NCBI GenBank assembly: GCA_937965895.1
Contig: CALCKS010000175.1
Coordinates: 1 to 25,920 of the forward strand
Origin: an uncultured Campylobacter sp.
GTDB lineage: Bacteria; Campylobacterota; Campylobacteria; Campylobacterales; Campylobacteraceae
Direction: 5' to 3'
DNA: 25,920 bases
Shown: positions 8,224-16,865 of the stretch, piece by piece
Position numbering within the stretch: the stretch's first letter is position 1
How the letters are laid out: each line of letters opens with the position of its first letter
Translations under genes and position numbers: made by a program
Notes under the pieces: model-generated
The model's input: only the letters and a program-made list of their open reading frames with translations
Databases searched by the model: none
Told to the model about the DNA's origin: nothing

Positions 8224-8286
8224 AATTTAAGCCGATTTGATTCGGCTTAAATTCTTTTATTTTCGGTCAAATTTGACCGATTTTTT
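8224..8286 (+). terminator. Tandem terminators after the surA-like gene
   Basis: The first hairpin has a perfect 12-bp stem (8224-8235 with 8242-8253), a six-base loop, and a T-rich stretch. Ten bases later the 18-base perfect palindrome at 8263-8280 (TCGGTCAAATTTGACCGA) is followed by T6 at 8281-8286. Two terminators in a row suggest tight insulation from the following region. Confidence 0.8.
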
Positions 8287-8419
8287 AAATTTAGTTGCTT
8301 GTCCGCCAAACCCGCACCTTTACGGCATAAATTTATCTCCAAACGATATCAAATTTAATCTCACGAAGTCATGGATACCATAAGCTACGATAGGCTTTTA
8401 CTTTCTGAGTGATAGTTTT

Positions 8420-8869
8420 ATGTGGGAAGCAATGAAATACACACAACCTTTTAGCGGTTCGGTCTTGGTCTGCGAGTTTTACAAGAAATTTAACGGTCAA
8501 ACGATAGTGGCAAGCCGCACTCTAAATACTAAATTTTTAGGCGAAAAAGAGCGGATGGACGATACTCTTTTTAACGATGAATTTAGGGTTTTTACGGACG
8601 ACAAGGCCGAAGCAAGATATCTTTTGACGCCCGCATTCATGAAGCGCTTGCGCGAGTTAAAGATAAAATTTGCGGGAGAGATGGGCGTGAGCGCTGCGTT
8701 TATGGACGATAAATTTTATCTATTTTTAAACGGAGCGAAAAATAGATTTGAAACTACGCCGTTTTCGCTACCGCCTAGCCTTTATGACGTAAAGCAGATA
8801 AAAAAGGAAATTTCAGATTTTTTATCTATCATAGACGAGTTAAATTTAAACCTTGATATTTTTAAGTGA
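8420..8869 (+). pseudogene. C-terminal remnant of a DUF3137-family protein
   Basis: The open frame encodes 149 residues that match only the C-terminal half of DUF3137 proteins: a small beta segment (FSGSVLVCEFYKKFNGQTIV), then the family's most conserved part, FRVFTDDKAEARYLLTPAFM, and later DKFYLF. Full members are about twice this length and begin with a membrane-spanning N-terminal half, which is missing. Extended upstream, the frame stays open only to a TAA at 8381-8383; a short different-frame stretch before it (MDTISYDRLLLSE, 8371-8409) could be a shifted trace of the lost part. No good ribosome site precedes ATG 8420. It may still be expressed, but I read it as a remnant. Family function is unknown. 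Confidence 0.55.
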
Positions 8870-9002
8870 GGGCAAATTTGACGGCTTAGATGATTGGGGA
8901 TTTTGCAGATAAATTTGAGCGAGAATTTACGGCCGTACCATCTAGTGTCTTACTAGTTAAAATTTAGCCGCCCGCCTTAACCCGTTTTTAGGCTTTTGAT
9001 GA

Positions 9003-9008
9003 TATAAT
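9003..9008 (+). promoter_or_regulatory. Likely -10 box for the oxidoreductase gene
   Basis: TATAAT at 9003-9008 within GATATAATTTC lies 120 bases before the ATG at 9128, giving a leader of about 110 bases. The leader contains a GAGGAGAG stretch (9037-9044) not followed by ATG, GTG or TTG at useful spacing, so it is not an obvious leader-peptide start. Confidence 0.4.
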
Positions 9009-9127
9009 TTCTCAAAAATAAGACTTTTGCGATTTGAGGAGAGTTTAAAAATCAGCAAATTTAATCAGCTTAAATTTAACGTCCCAAAAGTGCAAATGAT
9101 CTAAAATTTATCAAAAAAGGAGCCAAA

Positions 9128-9676
9128 ATGAAAACATTAGTAGTTTTATCTCACCCGAATTTCGCTGCCTCTCGCCTAAATAAGGCGTTGGCAAATGCCG
9201 CTAAAAGCGCGGGCGCCCAGGTTCGCCACCTAGAGGGACTTTACGGCACCGATGCCTTAAAAATCGACGTCGCAGCAGAACAGGAGGCGTTTTTGCGCGC
9301 CGATCGCATCGTGTTTTTGTTTCCGATGATGGGCTTTAACGTGCCGTCGATGCTAAAGGCCTACATCGACTACGTGCTCAGCCGCGGCTTTGCCTACGGA
9401 GAGGGCGCGAAGATCGCGGGCAAACAGCTACAAATCGCCGTTAGCGCAGGCGGCGGGCTAGGCGAATACTCCAAACACGGCGCGATCAAATTTACCTTAA
9501 ACGAGATTTTGCTGCCGCTTCAGTGCTGCGCGAACTTTTGCGAGCTCGTTTACGGTCGCATCTTTGCTAGCTGCGGCGTGGAGCCGGGCGTGCCTGATAG
9601 TGCGATAGAGGCGCATGCAGCGAGATTTACGAAACTCTTAAACGACGAGCTTGAAGAGCACGAATACCAAATTTAA
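9128..9676 (+). CDS. NAD(P)H-dependent flavodoxin-fold oxidoreductase
   Basis: This 182-residue cytoplasmic protein belongs to the flavodoxin_2 family of NAD(P)H:quinone oxidoreductases (KefF/KefG, MdaB and relatives). The N-terminal strand and FMN phosphate loop read TLVVLSHPNFAASRLNKAL (residues 3-21). The family signature FPMMGFNVPSMLKAYID (about 69-86) is present, followed by GKQLQIAVSAGGG. It would reduce quinones or other electrophiles by two electrons. The ATG at 9128 has an AAGGAG site a few bases before it. It stands alone between a promoter and a terminator. The natural substrate cannot be told from sequence. Confidence 0.85.
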   Translation: MKTLVVLSHPNFAASRLNKALANAAKSAGAQVRHLEGLYGTDALKIDVAAEQEAFLRADRIVFLFPMMGFNVPSMLKAYIDYVLSRGFAYGEGAKIAGKQLQIAVSAGGGLGEYSKHGAIKFTLNEILLPLQCCANFCELVYGRIFASCGVEPGVPDSAIEAHAARFTKLLNDELEEHEYQI

Positions 9677-9718
9677 CGAAGCAAAACAGCTCGGCCCTGG
9701 GCTAAAATTTGCACTGCT

Positions 9719-9752
9719 AGCGGCGATTTCCCGTGCGGAGTCGCCGCTTTTT
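9719..9752 (+). terminator. Terminator after the oxidoreductase gene
   Basis: AGCGGCGA (9719-9726) pairs perfectly with TCGCCGCT (9741-9748) around a 14-base loop, followed by a T-run to 9752. It ends the single-gene transcript starting near 9015. Confidence 0.75.
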
Positions 9753-10094
9753 CAAATTTAACCGCACAAAATGTCATCTTAGGCGCCCAAACAATGTGAG
9801 CGACTCGGCGTATCGCGGAGATTTTGCTGGTTTTGCGCCATAGTCCTTTGCGGGGCGAGCTAGTTTTTTGTTTTTCCTGACGGCCCAGACCCGCACCTTT
9901 ATCGTACTTTGCTTTGGCGCGGGCGTATTTTATGGCGAGATTTGGTCAAATTTGCAGTATCGCACCAAGGCTCGCGACCGTATCTTTTGCCGCGAGCGAT
10001 GATTTTAGTTTTATGAAATTTTTACGCATTGGGATTTGGCTTTAAATTTTGGTCGTTTTAAAACAGCGCAAATCCTTATAAATTCGGAGTTTTT
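9753..10094. other. Spacer before mqnA, no supportable gene
   Basis: No gene with a start and ribosome site is visible. One frame near 9869-10004 stays open for about 45 codons and includes a hydrophobic stretch (FIVLCFGAGVFYGEIW), but it is too short and isolated to call. A TATAAA-like sequence near 10077 and CGGAG at 10085-10089 serve mqnA. Confidence 0.4.
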
Positions 10095-10793
10095 ATGATT
10101 TTTGGCAAGATTGATTATCTAAATTTGCTTCCTTTTCACGTATTTTTAAAGCGCTCGCGCCTAAGTTCGCAGGATAAAAAAATCATCGAATTTAAAAAGG
10201 GCGTGCCAAGCAAACTAAACCGCGATCTGTGCTGCCGCAGGATCGACGCTGCCGTGATCTCTAGCATCGAAAGCGGCAAAAAACGCTACAAAAAAGTAAG
10301 CCTGGGCATCGTCGCAAAAGGCGACGTCAAAAGCGTGCTCGTGCGAAAGGGCACCGCCGCGCGTCCCGACCCCGCGTCTGCTAGCTCAAACGCGCTAGCC
10401 GAAGTGCTGGGGCTTGAGGGCGAGGTGCTCATCGGCGACCGCGCGCTAAAGGCGTATTTGCGGGAGGGCGAGGAGGCGTTTTACGACCTTGGGCGGGCGT
10501 GGCGCGATCGGACGGGCTTGCCGTTTGTTTTCGGGCGATTTTCCTGCGTAAAGGGGTGCGGCGCGTATGAGCGGCTAGCGCGCGAGTTTTTGCGAGCAAA
10601 TGTCAAAATCCCAAACTACATCCTCGCTAAATACGCCCAAACTAGGGGCATCAGCGCGGATGATATCAAATGGTATCTCAAATTTATCAGCTACGAAATC
10701 GGCGCGAAGGAGCAAAAGGCGCTGCGGATATTTTTCAAAGAAGTACGAAAAAACGGACGCACGGCAAAGCTTTTGGCGCGAGACGAGAAGTAA
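10095..10793 (+). CDS. mqnA: Chorismate dehydratase of the futalosine menaquinone pathway (MqnA)
   Basis: This enzyme converts chorismate to 3-enolpyruvylbenzoate, the first step of menaquinone synthesis by the futalosine route used by Campylobacter. The 232-residue protein has the periplasmic-binding-like fold of MqnA/MqnD. Typical motifs are GKIDYLNLLPFHVF at the N-terminus, GVPSKLNRDL near 36-45, and the RIDAAVISSIES substrate segment near 49-60. CGGAG lies at 10085-10089, about five bases before the ATG at 10095. As I recall, mqnA also lies beside upp in C. jejuni; here it is about 5.5 kb away. Menaquinone is the electron acceptor that formate oxidation would feed. Confidence 0.9.
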   Translation: MIFGKIDYLNLLPFHVFLKRSRLSSQDKKIIEFKKGVPSKLNRDLCCRRIDAAVISSIESGKKRYKKVSLGIVAKGDVKSVLVRKGTAARPDPASASSNALAEVLGLEGEVLIGDRALKAYLREGEEAFYDLGRAWRDRTGLPFVFGRFSCVKGCGAYERLAREFLRANVKIPNYILAKYAQTRGISADDIKWYLKFISYEIGAKEQKALRIFFKEVRKNGRTAKLLARDEK

Positions 10794-11072
10794 GCGCAAA
10801 TTTACTCTAGCGCGCTACTTTTAAAATTTGCCTTTTTATCTCGGGCAGTTTTCGCGGTCGCTTCAAACGCCGTAGTTTAGAGTTGAATCCGCCGCACAAC
10901 GCTAAATTTTAACCACTCTAAGCGACGCATTTTTTAGAAGCTAACAAGATTTAGTCAAATTTGAAATTTAGCAGGCAAATTTGCGGTCATTCTCGTCAAA
11001 TTTGCCCGCTTAAATTTACGCCCACCGCGAGCTCAAATTTATCTTTAGGCATCATCTTTGCGCTGAGATTAT

Positions 11073-12379
11073 TTACTTCAAATTTGAGCCAGGGCTAGAT
11101 TTACTTCGGTTGCCATCTACGTAAATCACCTTGGTTGGGTCGTTTTCAAAACTACTTGTAAAACTTGATATAGAACTCATTTTTTTATTATCATTTGCCC
11201 AGTCGATAAATTCTCTAATCGTAAAAGTAGAATTTTCGTCTGGACAATGTTTTTTATAATGATTAATGCTTATTTTTTTCCAAAGTTAAAAAATACTGGA
11301 TTTACTTTTGCAGGAGTTTCGCCTTGACTTATTATAATTTCATCTAATCTTTTTTTATTATATTCGTAGTGTTTATAGAAATTTTTATCTATCTGATTTT
11401 CTTTATAGCACTCCTCATACGCCTCCTTTAGCTGCTCCTTAGTCGGAGCATTAGGGAGGTCGTATTTTATAAAGACGTCAAGCATAGGTTCGTAGTCTTC
11501 GTAATCATCTAGGATGGCCCAGGCGCTTTGTTTTAACTCTCTGTTTTTATCCTTGCTACTTATACCTTGTAGTCCGCTTCCTATTTCAAATTTCTTAGGT
11601 TTATACCCCGTGCTTAGCATTAGCTCTGCCATCTGAGGCAGATTTCTATTTACTACGTAGAAAAACGGGTCTGATTTATATCTAGTGCTCGACTCTACGC
11701 ATTGCGGATTATTTAGATCCGTCTCTGGACGCCCCTGATCGTATTTGTAGCGTATTGTTATGTTATTCTCGCCGTTTATGATTATGGATTCAAATCTGGA
11801 AGAATCATAGTATCTGTTTGTATAAATATGCGGCGATAAATACTCCACCTCTTCAAATTTAACCCCTTTATCTAGTAGCATCTTAGTCATATCTAGGGAG
11901 TTTAGCATAATTGCATAAGCCATAGGAGACAAGCCGAATCTATCTTTAGCCCTTATGTCAGCTCCTAAATTTATTAGAGCACTAGAGGTATTTACGTCGT
12001 TTCTAAAAGAGCTGTACATCAGCGGAGTTCTTTTTTCCCTCATCTCTACGTCGGCGGTTAGGTTGTTGTCTTTGATAAATTTAACTACGAAGTTGGTATC
12101 TTTTCTGTCAAGAGCGGCCCTTAAAGGTACTAGCGTAGCGTTTTTCTCTTTATCGCAAACGATATCTGCGCACCTAAAACCAAAATCGTCTATCTCCTCT
12201 TACGTTACGTATTTGGCTAGCTCGGAGTTTGGGTCTATTTTAGTATCGGGAGTGACGGTAAAACCTGTCGGCATAGAGCCTGATCCAAATTTATCAAATT
12301 TAACTCCTAAAAAAGAAAGGTAAAAGAGGATAGTGGCAAAGGCGGCGATGGTGAATATAAATTTAAAAAAGCTTTGCAA
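11073..12379 (-). pseudogene. Membrane-anchored ankyrin-repeat protein, broken by a stop and a frameshift
   Basis: The reading starts at TTG 12379 with AGGA six bases upstream and encodes an N-terminal membrane segment (about residues 4-24). Codon 60 is TAA (12202-12200), yet the same frame continues with coherent protein to a TAA at 11272-11270. That part holds ankyrin-like repeats (RTPLMYSS, LINLGADIRAKDRFGLSPMAYAI, MTKMLLDKGV). At an A7 run (+ strand T7, 11273-11279) the protein-like signal moves to another frame and goes on for about 65 codons (including PDENSTFTIREFIDWANDN) to a stop at 11073. One extra A would join the two into a 1308-base reading frame. The intact middle frame begins at ATG 12043 and could be translated alone. 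Two lesions suggest decay; sequencing error, phase variation or -1 slippage at the A-run are alternatives. Confidence 0.75.
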
Positions 12380-12642
12380 ATTTGATCCTTTTGCTCATGA
12401 CTAAATTTACGAAATATTAGCCAAAGGGTGGTTAAATTTGAGTGAAATTGGACGGAAATTTGAAAAATGCGGGAGTAAATTTGGACGGGTTAAAGAGGCT
12501 AAAAAATCGCGCCGAAAATGGACGGGTTTTTCTAGCTAAATTTAAAGCGCAAATTTGACGAGAAATGGCCGCACGGGCGACTCGGGCAAGTTAAATTTGC
12601 CTGCATCGGCAAGCCTAGCAAGCAAATTTAAGCGCGCAAGCC

Positions 12643-13362
12643 TCAGTCGTCGAACTCTTGCGAGATGACGGGCGAGAACTCCTCCCAGCGAAGTTTTGTT
12701 TTGGCCGTAGGCATCTTGCTTTGAAACGGCTCTTTTTTCATCGAGGCTACCGCCGCGCTGTCGCCGATCGGCGCCGCAGGAGCCTCTACGCCTAGCACCG
12801 CGCGCTCAAGATCGATAAAATCGCGCAAGATAACCGCGTAAGAGGCAAAAAAGTCGGCATTTTTGTGAGCGGATAAAAATTTGATAAATTCGTCGATAAA
12901 TTTGTTCGTAACGTCCGTAAATAGCTTGCTGCTGATATTTGCCGCGCCCGCTACTTCGTCGCGCAAAAAGGTCGCCGTGGCTAAAAATATAAATCCGACG
13001 TAGTCCTCGCTGTCTTTGCAGGCGTCCTTGTCTCTGCGGTACGGGCTTAGCTTCAGACACTCGATCACGCGCAGCCTAGCCGCGCCGTCGTCGCGTCCGT
13101 CCTCGTAAAAGGAGGCGTTTAGCGGGATGTTGGAATAAGAGAAGTCAAAAAGCACGTCGTTTTGCTCTCTGGCGAATTTCTCAAAGTCAAATTTGGCTAA
13201 ATTTGCAAACGCAGCCTCGCTCTCGGTCGTAACGGGACTGGTCGCTAGGTAGGCTAGCTGCTCGCGCCAGCGGTCAAATTTACCGCCGTGCTCGTGAAAA
13301 AACAGCGGATAGGCCAAAAACTCGTAAAAATACGCGCGCGCCTTGGTTAAGTTATTATCCAT
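12643..13362 (-). CDS. TorD-family chaperone for a molybdo/tungsto-enzyme, probably formate dehydrogenase
   Basis: This 239-residue all-helical cytoplasmic protein resembles TorD/DmsD/NarJ chaperones, which bind the Tat signal or apo-form of molybdopterin enzymes until the cofactor is inserted. Visible cues are the N-terminal RAYFYEFLAYPLFF and the central YVGFIFLATATFLRDE (about residues 120-137), corresponding to the family's conserved E-P-x-D-H helix region but diverged. The C-terminus has an extra loose tail with Ala/Pro/Lys. Its start overlaps the end of the ferredoxin gene by eight bases. C. jejuni has a TorD-like gene next to fdhA (Cj1514c, as I recall), so FdhA, about 9 kb away here, is the likely client. 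Confidence 0.78.
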   Translation of the reverse strand: MDNNLTKARAYFYEFLAYPLFFHEHGGKFDRWREQLAYLATSPVTTESEAAFANLAKFDFEKFAREQNDVLFDFSYSNIPLNASFYEDGRDDGAARLRVIECLKLSPYRRDKDACKDSEDYVGFIFLATATFLRDEVAGAANISSKLFTDVTNKFIDEFIKFLSAHKNADFFASYAVILRDFIDLERAVLGVEAPAAPIGDSAAVASMKKEPFQSKMPTAKTKLRWEEFSPVISQEFDD

Positions 13363-15025
13363 TTAAAACCTCTTCTCTCATTTGATCCATTTGCGCTTTT
13401 ATCATCACTTTGGCTTTGCAGTCCGAGCAGCAATAAAGCGTCTTTAGCTTGGCTTTGTCACCGTTAAATTTAGGCGCCATGATCGCGGCGATCTTTTCGA
13501 CGGCCTTTTTGGTCGCAAACTCCTTGCCGCACTCGATACAGGCGAAAAGCTCGTCTCTGGCTAGCTCGCTAAAGGCAAAGAAACTAGGCTCCAGATCGAT
13601 CTTGCCGGGGCGTAAAAATATCGTGTCTTTTTCCGCGCAGCTAAGCTCGCAGTATCCGCACGCGGTGCAGACGCTCGGGTTAAAGACGATGGAGTTTGTC
13701 TTTTTATCGGCGACTAGAGCGGCGACGTTGCACGCTCCCACGCAGCTTAGGCACAGCGTGCAGGTGTCTTGATTTATCTCGACGCGACCGTATCTGATGA
13801 GCTCGGTGGTGCTAACGGAGCCTAAATTTTGATCGTCCACAAGCCACTCTAGGCGTTTGGCGAAAATCTCGCGCTTTGGCATGGCGTACTCGGCGATGGA
13901 GTGCTGCGAGCCTTCGATAAATTTGGCCTGAGAGAGGGCGCTTTTTAGTTTGTCCTCGTTTTGCGCGACTAGGACGGCTTTTTCGTTAAATTTAAGCTCG
14001 TAAATTTGATTTAAAATATCCACCGCGTCTTTGGTGCCTTTGCCGATATTTTGCTCGTAGATCACGACCTGCGCGCCGCTTTCTTGAAGTAACGTAAGCA
14101 GATGCGTCTCGCTCAAAAATCTCTCGCCGCTAATGGCAAAAGGTAGCACGTTTGCGGGTAAATTTACGATTAGGTTTTCTAAATTTGCCTTTGCGGGTAC
14201 GACTAGCGCGATCTTGCCGCGGTATAGTTTGGCTATCTGGGCAAATGAATTTCTTGGCATATCGGAGTAATCAAGCGCGCCGCTAGGGCAGACGCTCACG
14301 CAGCCGCCGCAGTTTACGCAGTCGATGTGGGAGAAAACTAGGTGCTTAGTTTCGTCCTCTTTTAGGATCGCGACCGTAGGGCAGGCCTCGACGCATCTGC
14401 CGCAGATCTCGTGTCTGCGCTCGTGATACTGGCAGATCGTGGAGTCGTAGTGGACGTGGCTTTTAAATTTAAATTTCGGGCTTTGCGCGTCTAGCAGCGA
14501 AGCGATTTCCTCGTCGCTTTTACCCGCGATCTCGTAGCAGCCGCTTTGTTTTAGCATGTATTCGCGCGCGTTTTCTACGAGGAAAAAGTCGCAGTCCACC
14601 TCAAACTCGCCGTCTGGGCGCAGCACTAGCACGCTTAGCTCGCCTGCGGCGCCGTAGATAAATTTGATCTCAAAATGCGTCAGCTCGATGGTTTTAAAGC
14701 CTCTTTCCTTTAGCAAATTCGCCAAATTATCGCGGCCGCCGTTGCTAACGATAACGACGTTTTTACCGACGGGTTTTTCATAGTCGATGTCGCGCGCTAG
14801 GTCAAAGGCGCTGGCTCTTGCCTCATAAAGTAAAAGCGTGTTTTTAGCCTTATCCAGCACCGAGTCTGCGGTGTTTTTTAGATAAAAATTTATCTCCGGC
14901 GCTACTACGCTTGCCTTTAGTTTGGGCGAATTTGAGACGAGATACTCGCCTTCGCCGTTTATCTCGATCTGCTCGTTTAGCATCAAATTTTCGTCAAAAT
15001 CGTTGTAAAAACCGAATTCTTTCAT
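13355..15025 (-). CDS. Multi-cluster 4Fe-4S ferredoxin-type protein of the formate dehydrogenase locus
   Basis: This 556-residue soluble protein holds four [4Fe-4S] motifs in two pairs: C208/C211/C215 with a nearby upstream cysteine (C198) and C236/C239/C242/C246, then C422/C425/C428/C432 and C453/C456/C459/C463. Between the pairs lies a segment of about 170 residues that could be an alpha/beta domain. The C-terminus has two more CxxC pairs (C496/C499 and C533/C536), resembling a zinc ribbon. The first 190 residues match nothing I know. It has no signal peptide or membrane segment. Together with the overlapping TorD-like gene it probably helps assemble or serve formate dehydrogenase in the cytoplasm; the exact role is unknown to me. 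GGGGAG lies just upstream of ATG 15025. Confidence 0.8.
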   Translation of the reverse strand: MKEFGFYNDFDENLMLNEQIEINGEGEYLVSNSPKLKASVVAPEINFYLKNTADSVLDKAKNTLLLYEARASAFDLARDIDYEKPVGKNVVIVSNGGRDNLANLLKERGFKTIELTHFEIKFIYGAAGELSVLVLRPDGEFEVDCDFFLVENAREYMLKQSGCYEIAGKSDEEIASLLDAQSPKFKFKSHVHYDSTICQYHERRHEICGRCVEACPTVAILKEDETKHLVFSHIDCVNCGGCVSVCPSGALDYSDMPRNSFAQIAKLYRGKIALVVPAKANLENLIVNLPANVLPFAISGERFLSETHLLTLLQESGAQVVIYEQNIGKGTKDAVDILNQIYELKFNEKAVLVAQNEDKLKSALSQAKFIEGSQHSIAEYAMPKREIFAKRLEWLVDDQNLGSVSTTELIRYGRVEINQDTCTLCLSCVGACNVAALVADKKTNSIVFNPSVCTACGYCELSCAEKDTIFLRPGKIDLEPSFFAFSELARDELFACIECGKEFATKKAVEKIAAIMAPKFNGDKAKLKTLYCCSDCKAKVMIKAQMDQMREEVLNG

Positions 15026-15227
15026 GATTTTCTCCCCGCGCTACGCGTTATCAAAATTGAGCGCATTTTAATACTAAAGGCATTAATAAGCACTGAAGAA
15101 ATTAAACTATTTTTTGGCTTAAGAAAAATTGTAAATTTTTATTGGAATAAGTTAAATATTGGTAAATTTATTGCTAGATATATTAATATAAATATAATAT
15201 TTTAACTAACTTCGTAGAACAAAACGG

Positions 15228-15233
15228 TATAAT
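15228..15233 (+). promoter_or_regulatory. Likely -10 box of the Septu-like module
   Basis: TATAAT at 15228-15233 lies 45 bases before ATG 15278, in a very AT-rich stretch. No good -35 is evident, as is usual in Campylobacter. It would drive both defence genes, which are four bases apart. Confidence 0.5.
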
Positions 15234-15277
15234 TATTTCCATTTTTATTTAAGACTTAATTTGGGGTGGCACCAATC

Positions 15278-16861
15278 ATGTTAGAATTTTTAAAAATAGA
15301 GTGGAGTTCGTTTTCAAGAATTAAAGAGCTTGAAAGCGATAGGTTATTTCTGCGTCATGCTTGTAGAGTTTATTTGTGTTACGACAATTGGGATGATTTT
15401 GGATATAAAACACTTTATCAGATAATTGTGTTTGATTCAAACGGTAAAAAATATGATTTAGGCTATGTAAAAATTGCCTCTTTTGATCCAGAGCAAACAA
15501 AGATACCTTTAGAATTTAAGAGCTTAGACAGTAACTATTTTTCATTGGGTCAAGGCCCAGAATATTATTTGCTGATAAGCCAGATGCCAACAGAAATAAA
15601 AGATATATTTTTAACAAGTATTAGAGACGTTGTTAAAAACGAAGAGCTTTTAAATAAGGCATTAAGTGAAGATGTATTTACAACTTCGCTTTTGAGGGAT
15701 ACTAGTTTAGTTACAGTTAGAGGGCAATATAAGAGAATACTAGATGGTGGAGCTATTTTAGATGACTATAGTTTTGGATATGAGACATCTTGTGCAAATA
15801 ACCAGGCTGGTTATAAGTTGTATTTTGAGGTTTTTGCGGATTCAAATCCCCCAACTAACATCCATGTATTGATCGGAAGAAATGGTGTTGGTAAAACCCA
15901 TTTGCTAAATAATATGGTAAAAAGCTTTATTGGTTTAGATTGTGAAAATGGTAAATTCTTTGAAAAAGATAGTTTTGAAGAAAAAGTAAAGCCTCCTCGT
16001 GAAATCTTTTCAAGAATTTTATCGGTATCTTATAGTGCATTCGATCCATTTTTGCCATTTTCTGAAAAAAAACACCCAGAGTATTCTTATATAGGACTTA
16101 AAAAGTTAAAATTTAATCCAGAAGAGAGTGGCACAGCATCTAGTGAAGAAAACCATTTAAAGGACAATAAAGAACTTTCAGACGAGTTTGCTAGTAGCTT
16201 TGTAAAAATTTTAAGTAATAAAAATATAGAACAATACAAAAATTTAATATCCCAACTGGAATCAGATCCAATATTCGAAGAGTTGAATATTAGCGAGGTT
16301 ATGCACCAAACGGTAGAAATTAAAAAAGTTGACAAAGTTATTAGTCAAGGTTTGAAACAGCCGGCTATAGATTTATTTAGAAAATTAAGTTCAGGGCACG
16401 CTATAATATTATTAACTATTACTAAAATTTTTGAAAAGATAGAAGAAAAAACCCTTGTATTATTAGATGAACCAGAAAGTCATTTGCATCCGCCTTTATT
16501 GTCATCCTTTATGCGGGCGTTATCAGATTTGCTTATAAAAAAGAATGCGGTAGCCATTATCGCGACTCATTCGCCTGTAGTTTTACAAGAGGTGCCAAAG
16601 AGCTGCGTTTGGAGACTAAGTAGATTTGGTCTAAAGGCTGAAGCGGAGCGCTTTGATATTGAAACATTTGGAGAGACGATAGGAACATTAACTAAAGAAA
16701 TTTTTGGCCTTGAGGTAAACAAATCAGGCTTTTATGCGATGCTGGACAATAGTATAAAGAAAGATAGAGCTTCTTATGATAGCATAATGAAAGAATATAA
16801 TAATCAGCTTGGATCCGAAGCAAGATTGTTGGTAAGAGCCTTATTGAACAACAGGAAATAG
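15278..16861 (+). CDS. ptuA: PtuA-like AAA/ABC-type ATPase of a Septu-like defence system, with long N-terminal extension
   Basis: This 527-residue protein (from ATG 15278) carries a complete SMC/ABC-type ATPase: Walker A GRNGVGKT (200-207), a signature-like KLSSGH (369-374), Walker B LVLLDEPESHLHP (393-405) and the H-loop ATHSP (429-433). The ESHLHP after Walker B is typical of OLD/RecF-like and PtuA ATPases. The gene ends four bases before an HNH nuclease gene, the Septu arrangement, in which PtuA controls the PtuB nuclease and senses phage infection. Unusually, about 195 residues with no domain I recognise precede Walker A, whereas in the PtuA proteins I know it lies near the N-terminus. 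A GTG at 15266 is also in frame; I prefer the ATG because GGGGTGG sits between them. Base and codon use (TTA, ATA, AGA) are clearly AT-richer than in the flanking genes. Confidence 0.8.
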   Translation: MLEFLKIEWSSFSRIKELESDRLFLRHACRVYLCYDNWDDFGYKTLYQIIVFDSNGKKYDLGYVKIASFDPEQTKIPLEFKSLDSNYFSLGQGPEYYLLISQMPTEIKDIFLTSIRDVVKNEELLNKALSEDVFTTSLLRDTSLVTVRGQYKRILDGGAILDDYSFGYETSCANNQAGYKLYFEVFADSNPPTNIHVLIGRNGVGKTHLLNNMVKSFIGLDCENGKFFEKDSFEEKVKPPREIFSRILSVSYSAFDPFLPFSEKKHPEYSYIGLKKLKFNPEESGTASSEENHLKDNKELSDEFASSFVKILSNKNIEQYKNLISQLESDPIFEELNISEVMHQTVEIKKVDKVISQGLKQPAIDLFRKLSSGHAIILLTITKIFEKIEEKTLVLLDEPESHLHPPLLSSFMRALSDLLIKKNAVAIIATHSPVVLQEVPKSCVWRLSRFGLKAEAERFDIETFGETIGTLTKEIFGLEVNKSGFYAMLDNSIKKDRASYDSIMKEYNNQLGSEARLLVRALLNNRK

Positions 16862-16865
16862 TCTT

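Noticed and set aside
10575..10824. Two short genes at the end of mqnA on both strands
   Set aside because: They lie almost entirely inside mqnA in other frames and have no start signals.
12200..12202. Recoding of the ankyrin gene's internal stop as selenocysteine
   Set aside because: The codon is TAA, not TGA, and no SECIS-like hairpin follows.
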